Source: Rhodobacter sp. CZR27 (lineage in GTDB: Bacteria > Pseudomonadota > Alphaproteobacteria > Rhodobacterales > Rhodobacteraceae). Taken from it: a stretch of 64,000 bases of DNA. Shown in pieces: positions 19,656-26,633 of the stretch. Positions within the stretch are counted from its first letter, which is position 1; each line of letters opens with the position of its first letter. A program made the position numbers and the translations under genes. The stretch lies in NCBI RefSeq assembly GCF_002407205.1, contig NZ_CP023548.1:2194501-2258500 (forward strand). Reading direction: 5' to 3'. The notes beneath the pieces were generated by a model. The model searched no databases and was not told the origin of the DNA. It saw only the letters and a program-made list of their open reading frames with translations.

Positions 19656-21365
19656 CGAGTCGGGCGCCGACCACGGTGCCCATGAACATCCAAGGCCGAT
19701 AGATGATCCGGTAGAGGTTGGGCGTTTCGGAGCCGACGATGCCGTGCCGCTGGGCCGGGGTCTTGAGGATCGGCGCCTTCTTTTGGCCCACGGCAATCTC
19801 GTAGATCTCCTCGGTGCCCGGATGGCGCAGCTTCCGCTTCGATTTCTTCCGCGCCTTCACCTCGTCTTCGCTCCGGTTGGCCACATAGGACCGCGGTTCG
19901 AAGAAGTTGTCGTTGACTCGGTAGATGTTGAGCAGCGCGATCAGGACGCGCGGATGAAAGACCGCGCCCTGAACATACGAACCACCCACCCGGCCCCGCC
20001 TGCCCGGGCGCGAGTTGCGGAACTGAACCGCGACCGGATCGAGCTGAAGAAGGTGCTGACAGGCTGAAGCGTGGCGTCCCAGACGAGGCGCGACAAGTCC
20101 TGGCGCAACTCGTCATCCAAGGTGGGGTTCTTGCGTGGAAGTTCCTACAATGTTTGCCGGAGACCCCTTGGTACGAGGGGGAATGCCACGACCTTGTCGA
20201 GTTCCCCACTGGGCTGCGCCGGTGACCGAACCCAGAGCCGAGGGAAGGCTGCGCCCTGGTAGTTGGAGATCGAGAGCGACTGACCTTTCGGGCCCGTTGC
20301 CACGCTCATTGCCTTGGCAATGAAGGCGCGCGTCACCTCGCTGGCCTCGCTGTCCGGCGTGAGAAACCCATCATACATTGCGGCGTTGTAGAACTCCCAA
20401 CGACGCTTTTTGGACTCCCTCACTTTCTGGAGGATCTCCGGCTTGGTCGCCTCCTTGTTGAACGACATCATCAGCCAGGTGAACGCGCCGCGGCGGATCT
20501 CCTGCTCGAAGATGTGCGGGAGAAGCGTTGCGAAGGTGGCTTCCTGTTCGGTAGTGATCGTGACGTGGCCCGGCGGCAGCATCTCGCGGAGCAAGGCGAA
20601 ATGCGCCGCTTTCGTGTAGATGTCCTTGGTCGTGGCGCCGCGGAATGACCCTCGGCTCTGTCCGGTGTCCGCCTTGAAGCCGAACCAGTCCTCCGCGATC
20701 TTCCTGACCTGCCTGCGATCGTGGCTCGCGCGGTCCAAAGCACCAGCAACAGTCGAGTCTTGGAGAGCGTCATCTGACCCGAGCCCTCTCCGCATCTTGT
20801 GCGAGAAGACTCGCAACTCGTTGACGCAAGATGCGAAGAACTGCTCCTCGTGCAGTCGCCCCGTCGGCCGCTCCCAGTTGAACTTGGGAGCGTCAAACGA
20901 TTTGCCGGACTTCTATGTGTAGGTCGTCGTCAGGTTTGCCGGCGCGCCGGATTCATCCAAATAGGCGTTTCGGAATGTGTCCAGCGGTGCGATGCGGGGG
21001 TCGAAATCGACATCCAGGCGATAGACGAAGCCGCTGTCGGCATCGGCCGTGACCGAGCAGTTCAGGAGCGTGCTCTTTCGATTAAGGGCGGTTTCCCAGT
21101 TGACCGTCAGCACCATATCGTCGTGGCTGAGGCGATGATCCTGGCGACGGAAGGGCGCCAACCGTTCCTGTTCCTCTCCCCAGCGCCGCAGCATCTCCTG
21201 CTCGTAGGCAAGCAGCACGCCCTCCAACCAGAATATCCGATCATAGATGCGGCCGCCCCCGATCTTTCGACCATTGGCTGCCGGCCCAGCATCAGCTGGA
21301 CATCCAGAATGCCGGCGCTGTTGATCAGCGCGTGGAGAATGCGGAGATTGTCCTTCGTCTCCTTC

Positions 21366-21374
21366 TGCCGGACA
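21366..21374. repeat. 9-bp target-site duplication, right copy
   Basis: TGCCGGACA here and at 22843-22851 flank the IS256-family element exactly. Eight to nine bp is the duplication size made by IS256-family transposases. Confidence 0.85.
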
Positions 21375-21598
21375 GGTCACGTCCGTCAATCTGGTGTAAA
21401 TTCCCGGATGGCCTGAGGTCATGATCAGGCGGCTTTCGTGGTCATGCTGAGAATGGGGTCGATCTCCTCGGTGTCGATGCGGGCGAAGGCCTCGACCATC
21501 ATGCAGCGGCTCGAGGTCTGCCACTCGTCATTCTGCTCGAACAGCACCGCGCCGATCAGGCGCAGGATGGAGGCGTCGTTGGGGAGCTGGGAGGATCA

Positions 21599-21623
21599 GA
21601 AATCCTTCCAGTGGAAGGATTTC
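21599..21623. repeat. Hairpin insertion C in IS256 transposase
   Basis: Perfect 11-bp arms GAAATCCTTCC (21599-21609) and GGAAGGATTTC (21613-21623) around AGT. It separates KRRADVVG from the next conserved transposase residues and shifts the frame. Confidence 0.7.
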
Positions 21624-21995
21624 CCGACCAACGCCGACCACGTCGGCGCGCCGCTTCACCTCCTTGTTCAGTCGCTCGATCGGATTCGTGCTGTGCAACT
21701 TGGTCCGGTGCTGGCGCGGGAAGGACATGTAGGCCAGCACGTCGTGCTCGCTGGCATCCATGAGGTCGGCGAGCTTGGGCCAGCGCGGGCGCAACTGCTC
21801 AGAGACCTTGCGCCAGGTCTCGCCGGCATGGGCGCGGTCGGGCTGATCGAAGGCCTGCCGGATCGCGGCGGCGACGACGGTATGCTGGCCGCGCGAGACA
21901 TGTGCCAGCGCGTTCCTGATCCAGGGAACGCGGCAGCGCTGCCAGGTCGCCTCGAACACCCGGGCGATGGCGGCCTTGAGGCCGGTATGGGTCGA

Positions 21996-22034
21996 GGCGG
22001 GGCACGAAACGGTCCGGGAGACCGTTTCGCCGCC
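21996..22034. repeat. Hairpin insertion B in IS256 transposase
   Basis: Inner arms CGAAACGGTC (22005-22014) and GACCGTTTCG (22020-22029) around five bases, with outer arms GGCGG (21996-22000) and CCGCC (22030-22034). It interrupts the conserved LVIS-D-HTGLKAA region, adding about 40 bases. Confidence 0.7.
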
Positions 22035-22120
22035 GAGGGCTGATCACCAGCCTGATCCCGCCGAGGCCGCGGGCGCGCAGGGATCGCAGGAACTCGGTCC
22101 AGAAGGGTGAGGGCCATCGC

Positions 22121-22133
22121 CCGAACGCTTCGG
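22121..22133. repeat. Short hairpin F in IS256 transposase
   Basis: Arms CCGAA (22121-22125) and TTCGG (22129-22133) around CGC. About 15 extra bases separate GIGPSEA from FWTEFLRS, keeping the frame. Short arms make this the weakest member of the set. Confidence 0.45.
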
Positions 22134-22317
22134 ACGGGCCGATGCCAAGGCCGATGATCTCCCGGCGCCCCTCGGTATTGCGGCCACGGCGATTATCGCC
22201 GCGACCGGCACGATGCGACCGCCCAGGCGCACCTTGAGGTAGGTCGCGTCCAGCCAGACATAGGGCCACTCGCCGGTCAGCGGGCGGTTCAGGAACTCGC
22301 CCACGCGTTCGTCATTC

Positions 22318-22356
22318 GCCGGGAAAACGATCCCCCGGATCGTTTTCTGGCCCGGC
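22318..22356. repeat. Hairpin insertion A in IS256 transposase
   Basis: Inner 11-bp arms GAAAACGATCC (22323-22333) and GGATCGTTTTC (22337-22347) around CCC, with outer GCCGG (22318-22322) and CCGGC (22352-22356). It introduces a stop right after SKLCKE, before DERVGEFLNRPL. Confidence 0.7.
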
Positions 22357-22574
22357 TCATTCCTTGCAAAGCTTGGACACCGTGCTCTTCGAGATTCCGT
22401 TCAGCCCCATGGCCTGCACCAGTTCGTCCACCCGTCGGGTCGACACGCCGCTGATCCACGCCTCCTGGATGACCGCCACCGGCGCTTGTTCGAAGGTCTT
22501 CCGGGCCTCGGGGAAGCCTGGGAAGTAGCTGCCCTGCCGGAGCTTCGGCACCCGCAGGTTCAGCGTGCCCAGAC

Positions 22575-22603
22575 GGGTATCGAGAGCGCGCTCTCCGATA
22601 CCC
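22575..22603. repeat. Hairpin E in IS256 transposase
   Basis: Fourteen-base arms 22575-22588 and 22589-22603 with one bulged C at 22595. The bulged base is the extra nucleotide that shifts NGYRERALDTRLG out of frame, as if a near-palindrome had been converted to a better one. Confidence 0.6.
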
Positions 22604-22672
22604 GTTGCGCCAGGTCGTGCGATCACCGCTGCGTTCATGCCGGCCGGCACCGATCAGGCCTTCCACATCCTT

Positions 22673-22717
22673 CTTCGCTACGATCGATCCACTGGATCGA
22701 TCGCTTTACGCTCGAAG
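22673..22717. repeat. Hairpin insertion D in IS256 transposase
   Basis: Inner 10-bp arms CGATCGATCC (22681-22690) and GGATCGATCG (22694-22703) around ACT, with outer CTTCG (22673-22677) and CGAAG (22713-22717). It separates LQLIMDFE from DVEGLIGAG and adds a stop. Confidence 0.7.
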
Positions 22718-22842
22718 TCCATGATCAGCTGCAGGACAGCCTCGGCTATGGAGCGCAGGAAGTCGCCCTGATCGTGCTTGGCCAGAAGCTCGGATCACAC
22801 CGCCGCTGGCGACGAAATTACATCAGCTCCTCGCACGCTAAC

Positions 22843-22851
22843 TGCCGGACA
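22843..22851. repeat. 9-bp target-site duplication, left copy
   Basis: TGCCGGACA, identical to 21366-21374, at the other end of the IS256-family element. Confidence 0.85.
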
Positions 22852-23199
22852 TGCGCGATTGATATCGTGATGCGCGCGCCTCGCTTGCCCCTACACGGCC
22901 GATGGAGCACACGGATGGACTTCGGGGTGCCACCAGCGGCGATCCTGTTTCCATTCCTGTCCTTGGTCCGCTGATGGACGCCATTCAGCGAGAACTCCTC
23001 GGGAGCGGCGAGATATCTTGTGCCGCAGGCCTCGCAGCGCGGGCCATCCAGCACCCCGTTGAAGTTCCGGAGACGAGCGATCTCTTCGCCCAGATGGCTC
23101 CCGGACAATATCGAGAATCCGGTCCCGCAGATTGTCCCACTCCGAAGCCGTGCCTGGCATTTGATGGTGCGCTGATCGGCCCAGGTGTGGGGGTCACGC

Positions 23200-23221
23200 T
23201 CGAAGGCAAAAGCCTTCGAGG
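23200..23221. repeat. Perfect hairpin inside the zinc-ribbon pseudogene
   Basis: Arms CTCGAAGGC (23200-23208) and GCCTTCGAG (23213-23221) around AAAA. It resembles in size the hairpins in the nearby IS256 copy but the frame reads through it (SKAFAFERDP). Confidence 0.5.
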
Positions 23222-23735
23222 TGCGCCGATCTCGCACATCCGCGCCGCTCAGCTTGTAGGCGCCACGACCATGGCGCATCCAGTCATCCAGCGCCTCGGC
23301 CGTGGGGCATCGCGGTTCCGATGTCGGTTTGAGGCCCCGGAGGCGGAACGGCCAGACCTTCAGGGTCTGACCGAAGTTCGCGCAGTCAGCATTGCCGCAG
23401 GTGTTCAGGTGAAAACGATCGTATGCCGGATAAAGCTGCTCCAGCGAAAGATTGAAGGTCGCCAACTCGCCCACATCGGCCCCACTTGACGCGGAGCTTC
23501 TCTATCTACCGTGTCACGGTAGACCAGACTCCTCGCCTCGACTGAAGTGGATCGGGAAAATCCGGCTTTCCCGTTGTGGGAAGGTCAAGCTTGCGCAGAG
23601 CCTGTATTGGCCGTAGGCTCGGATGTGGAAGGAAAATGCGGCGCCTGACCTTACGGAAGGCTGGCGCACTTCCCGTAATTTTTTCTACGGGCCCTTCACG
23701 CGGTTCGTTCCCAACCTCGCCAGAATGTGCCCGCA

Positions 23736-23768
23736 AATCAAAAGCCTGCCGCTACGCACGCGGCAGGC
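23736..23768 (-). terminator. Rho-independent terminator after the amidotransferase gene
   Basis: Stem GCCTGCCGC (23744-23752) and GCGGCAGGC (23760-23768) with a seven-base loop. On the minus strand the stem is followed by TTTTGATTT. It directly follows repeat copy 2, just as the other terminator follows copy 1. Confidence 0.78.
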
Positions 23769-23776
23769 TCTGTTCG

Positions 23777-23820
23777 CTCGTGTCCCACCGCGCGGAATGC
23801 GTAACCTTCGGGAGCCGCCC
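23777..23820 (-). repeat. 44-nt conserved 3' element, copy 2 (after the amidotransferase gene)
   Basis: Minus-strand counterpart of 19581-19624, located 50 bases beyond the stop at 23871 and before a terminator. Shared blocks are GGGCGGC, ACGCATTCCGC and GTGGGACAC. The two copies point toward each other and bracket the island. Confidence 0.7.
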
Positions 23821-23870
23821 TTCTTCATGAACCGGCGCGCCTGCGTGTCGGCCGGGCTGGCCCGAATCCG

Positions 23871-24686
23871 TCAGGCGCTCAGCCGCGTCGGCTCGCGACG
23901 CTGCGCCCAGGCGCGGACCGCATCACCGAAGGCGGTGAACAGCGGGCGCGAGACGGGATCGTTCACCGCGTTCCACTCCGGATGCCACTGCACCGAGAGC
24001 GTGAAACCCGGCGCGCCCTCGACATAGATCGCCTCGGGCGTGCCGTCGGGCGCGGTCCCGTCGATCACGATCCGGCAGCCCGGCCGCTTGATGCCCTGCC
24101 CGTGCAGCGTGTTCGTCATCACTTCCTCCGCCCCCATCAGGCGGTGGAAGATGCCCCCCGGCGTGAAGCGCACCGGATGGCGCAGCGCGAACTTCTCCTC
24201 GATCGTGCCGTCGGGCGGCATGCGGTGGTTCATCCGGCCCGGCAGGTCGCGGATCTCGGGATAGAGCGTGCCGCCCATCGCCACGTTCACCTCCTGAAAG
24301 CCGCGGCAGATGCCGAAGAACGGCTGCCCGCGCTCAACGCAAGCGCGGATCAGCGGCAGCGTCACCGCATCGCGCGTGCGCTCGAACAGGCCATGGGCGG
24401 GGGTCTCGTCCTCGCCGTATTCCGAGGGGTGCACGTTCGGCCGGGCGCCGGTCAGCAGGAAGCCGTCACAGAGGTCCAGCAGTTCCTCGACTGAGACGAA
24501 GTTCGGATCGGTGGGGATGATCAGCGGCAGGCAGCCCGCGACCAGCGCGACCGCCTCGCTGTTCATCGTCCCGCCGGCGTGAACGGGATAGCTTTCGTTC
24601 AGCAGCGACGAGTTGCCGATGATGCCGACGACCGGGCGGCGGCAGGCGGATCGGGACATGGCGGAGCCGGCGGTCTGGGAACGCAT
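23871..24686 (-). CDS. Class I glutamine amidotransferase, gamma-Glu-GABA hydrolase (PuuD)-like
   Basis: Peptidase C26-type amidotransferase, 271 residues, likely hydrolysing a gamma-glutamyl amide such as gamma-glutamyl-GABA. The start region is [20 protein letters not shown]. The nucleophile Cys lies in [18 protein letters not shown], the substrate/oxyanion segment is [16 protein letters not shown], and the catalytic His and Glu are in SVQWHPEWN. Start is uncertain: ATG 24686 or ATG 24659; neither has a clear ribosome binding site. It stands alone next to the island, with the 44-nt repeat and terminator behind it. Confidence 0.82.
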   Translation of the reverse strand: MRSQTAGSAMSRSACRRPVVGIIGNSSLLNESYPVHAGGTMNSEAVALVAGCLPLIIPTDPNFVSVEELLDLCDGFLLTGARPNVHPSEYGEDETPAHGLFERTRDAVTLPLIRACVERGQPFFGICRGFQEVNVAMGGTLYPEIRDLPGRMNHRMPPDGTIEEKFALRHPVRFTPGGIFHRLMGAEEVMTNTLHGQGIKRPGCRIVIDGTAPDGTPEAIYVEGAPGFTLSVQWHPEWNAVNDPVSRPLFTAFGDAVRAWAQRREPTRLSA

Positions 24687-24901
24687 CGTCGAAAGATAAG
24701 CCTTTGCGACGCGTCGGTGAAGAGGCGGAACCGGCGCAGGCCCCGCGCGGGCGCACAGAACGGCGCGGTCTTGTGCAGCACCATGACCTTCCGCCCGGCA
24801 ACGGGGCGGCACCGCAGGCGTTCGCCTCACGCCGACGTGACTTGCCTTCCCGGCGGGGGAATCCTGCTTTCCTTCCGAACGACCCAGCCGAGGAGACCCC
24901 C

Positions 24902-25243
24902 ATGCGCCTTCTGATCCTGCCTGCCCTGCTCGCCGCCGCGCCGGCCCTTGCCCAGACGGACCATTCGGGCCATGCCGCACCCGCGGAGGCGCCCGCCGCC
25001 ACAGCCTATCAGGACGCCAACCGGACGATGCACGAGGCGATGGCGATGCCTTCGACCGGCGATGCCGATGTCGATTTCATGCGCGCGATGATCCCGCACC
25101 ACGAAGGCGCCGTCGCGATGGCGCGCGTGGTGCTGGAGCACGGCAAGGATCCCGAGGTGCGCAAGCTGGCCGAGGACGTGATTGCCGCTCAGGAGGCCGA
25201 GATCGCCTTCATGAAGGACTGGCTCGCGCGCCACGGCCACTGA
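24902..25243 (+). CDS. DUF305 family exported protein
   Basis: Secreted protein of 113 residues, probably periplasmic. The signal peptide is [18 protein letters not shown]. The DUF305 domain has [20 protein letters not shown], with paired His and several Met that are typical of proteins linked to copper handling, and [21 protein letters not shown] metal role is inferred from the family and from its His/Met content. It is divergent from the amidotransferase and convergent with the aminotransferase gene. Confidence 0.85.
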   Translation: MRLLILPALLAAAPALAQTDHSGHAAPAEAPAATAYQDANRTMHEAMAMPSTGDADVDFMRAMIPHHEGAVAMARVVLEHGKDPEVRKLAEDVIAAQEAEIAFMKDWLARHGH

Positions 25244-25306
25244 GGCCACCCCGGGCGCGACCGGCCGACGGCGCCGCATCCGCGCGGCGCCGGCCCGGGC
25301 AGCAAC

Positions 25307-26509
25307 TCAGGCGGCCGCGCCCAGCGACGCCGCGGCGGCCGCCAGCGCGCCCTTGCCGTGCGGAATGTCCAGCGCCGAGAGGCCGGCCTCCATCACGGCG
25401 AGCGCGCCCAGCGTCATGTGCGCGTTCACATGCCCCATGTGGGCGACGCGCAGGAAGCCGTGATAGGCCGGGTCGGAGGGCAGCGCCATGCCGAGCCCGA
25501 TCCCCAGCGTCACCCCCGCCTTGGCCTCGGTCCATTCGCGCAGGCGCGTGGCATGCGGCGCGCCAAGCCGCGCGGCGGTGACCGAGCGGCCGCGATGCGC
25601 CGGATCGGCCACGTTCAGCGCGATCTCGGGGTTGCCGGCGCCCCAGTGGTCGAAGGCGGTCCAGACCGCCCGCGCGAGGGCCTCGTGCCGGGCCCAGACG
25701 TTCGGCAGCCCTTCCTCGAGGATCATGTCCAGCGCGGCGCGCAGGCCGAACAGGTGGTGCGTCGGCGCGGTGCCGCAGAAATGCTGCCAGAACTCCGTCC
25801 CGAAGCTGCGAGGCGTCCAGTCCCAGTAGGGCGTGCGCAGGTCCGCCCGGCGGCAAAGCTCGCGCGCGCGCTCGGAATACCACACGAAGCCGAGGCCCGG
25901 CGGCGTCATCAGCCCCTTCTGGCTGGCCGACACGGTGACATCCGCGCCCCACGCGTCCATCCGGTATTCGTCGCAGGCGAGCGAGGCGATGCAGTCCACC
26001 GCCAGCAGCGCAGGGTGCCCCGCCGCATCCATGGCCGCCCGGAGCGCGGCCACGTCGTTGCGGATCGAGGTCGCCGTATCGACATGGGTCACCAGCACCG
26101 CCTTGATCCTGTGGGCCGCATCGGCCCGCAGCGCCTGTTCGAGCCGGGCCGGATCGGCGGGCGCGGCCTTTCCGAAGTCGATCAGCTCGACATCGACCCC
26201 CATCGCCCGCGCGCTTTCCGCCCAGCCATGGCCGAAGCGGCCGGTGGCAAGCACCAGCGCCCTGTCGCCGCGGCTGAACAGGTTGGCGTTCGCCGCCTCC
26301 CACGCGCCATGACCGTTCGCGATGTAGAGCGCCACGTGATCCGCCGTCCCCGCCACCGCCTTCAGGTCGGGCCAGAGCCCCGCGACCAGCACGTGAAGAT
26401 CGCCCTCGTAGATGTTCGGGGCCGGCCGGTGCATGGCGTTCAGCACCCGGTCCGGCATCGCCGAGGGACCGGGAATGGCAAGATAGGGGCGGCCGTGGGC
26501 AAGCGACAT
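25307..26509 (-). CDS. Aminotransferase class V, serine/alanine--glyoxylate aminotransferase type
   Basis: PLP enzyme of 400 residues that probably transfers the amino group of serine or alanine to glyoxylate. Key segments are YLAIPGPSAMPDRVLNAMHR, the nucleotide-like loop IANGHGAWEAANANLFSRGD, LAVDCIASLACDEYRMDAWG before the PLP site, and the PLP lysine in SASQKGLMTPPGLGFVWYS. The ATG at 26509 has GGAG upstream and gives the standard N-terminus. The glyoxylate substrate is inferred; related enzymes use sulfonated amino acids. Confidence 0.85.
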   Translation of the reverse strand: MSLAHGRPYLAIPGPSAMPDRVLNAMHRPAPNIYEGDLHVLVAGLWPDLKAVAGTADHVALYIANGHGAWEAANANLFSRGDRALVLATGRFGHGWAESARAMGVDVELIDFGKAAPADPARLEQALRADAAHRIKAVLVTHVDTATSIRNDVAALRAAMDAAGHPALLAVDCIASLACDEYRMDAWGADVTVSASQKGLMTPPGLGFVWYSERARELCRRADLRTPYWDWTPRSFGTEFWQHFCGTAPTHHLFGLRAALDMILEEGLPNVWARHEALARAVWTAFDHWGAGNPEIALNVADPAHRGRSVTAARLGAPHATRLREWTEAKAGVTLGIGLGMALPSDPAYHGFLRVAHMGHVNAHMTLGALAVMEAGLSALDIPHGKGALAAAAASLGAAA

Positions 26510-26633
26510 CGGGGATCTCCGGGGGTTCGGGGCCATGGCTACGCCCGGGGTCGGGGAAGGTCAATCGGGCCCTTGGCTTGCAAGCCGCCGGGCTTTCGCG
26601 ATAGACCCGCGCAACCCTGCCCCGAGGCCGCCC

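Larger units (their letters stand above)
21425..22791 (-). pseudogene. IS256-family transposase, multiply broken
   Basis: Segments in different frames give a nearly full mutator-type transposase: ELLAKHDQGDFLRSIAEAVL, GLIGAGRHERSGDRTTWRNG, LRVPKLRQGSYFPGF, GVSTRRVDELVQAMGLNGIS, EWPYVWLDATYLKVRLGGRI with the first DDE Asp, then HRTKLHSTNPIERLNKEVKR near the catalytic Glu, and EEIDPILSMTTKAA at the end. The frame is broken at about 22700, 22590, 22340, 22180, 22015 and 21610, and no start codon is found. Short hairpins sit at most of these points. It cannot give active transposase. Confidence 0.85.
21375..22842 (-). mobile_element. IS256-family insertion sequence, degraded, 1468 bp
   Basis: The element is bounded by a perfect 9-bp direct repeat TGCCGGACA. 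Its ends form imperfect inverted repeats: GGTCACGTCCGTCAATCTGG on the plus strand from 21375 and GTTAGCGTGCGAGGAGCTGA on the minus strand from 22842 agree at roughly two thirds of positions over 29 bases. It carries one transposase gene on the minus strand that is no longer translatable. It is inserted in a zinc-ribbon gene, whose frame is restored when the element and one repeat copy are removed. Confidence 0.85.
19636..23474 (-). pseudogene. Decayed zinc-ribbon, transposase-like gene interrupted by an IS256-family element
   Basis: A single minus-strand reading frame of about 790 codons can be followed after removing the IS at 21375-22842. Its N-terminal part starts at a GTG at 23474 and has paired cysteines (CGNADCANFG, CEACGTRYLAAPEEF), suggesting zinc ribbons. 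It reads through the IS junction as IAHVRQKETKDNLRILHAL. Lesions are the IS, a frameshift near 21255 (probably one A lost), TAG at 20913-20915, TAG at 20145-20147, and a frameshift near 19990 in a G-rich run. The C-terminal part (NIYRVNDNFFEPRSYV, then LKTPAQRHGIVG) recalls the tail of DDE transposases. I do not recognise the exact family. Composition is less GC-rich than the neighbours, consistent with transfer. Confidence 0.7.
23475..23870. other. Gene-free stretch between the island gene and the amidotransferase gene
   Basis: No convincing gene is seen here. It holds a 17-bp palindrome with arms CTACCGTG (23507-23514) and CACGGTAG (23516-23523) about 35 bases upstream of the zinc-ribbon gene start, where an operator or promoter would lie; a terminator on the minus strand at 23736-23768; and the second 44-nt repeat copy at 23777-23820. 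Short open frames exist on both strands but lack family resemblance and good start signals. Confidence 0.5.

Noticed and set aside
23506..23736. 76-codon minus-strand frame upstream of the zinc-ribbon gene
   Set aside because: No family resemblance, no ribosome binding site, and it overlaps other equally weak frames on the plus strand.
19581..23820. The two 44-nt repeats as terminal inverted repeats of one 4.2-kb transposon
   Set aside because: Each repeat lies behind a resident gene and in front of its terminator, and no target duplication is seen outside them. A 3' element explains the placement better, though the transposon view is not excluded.
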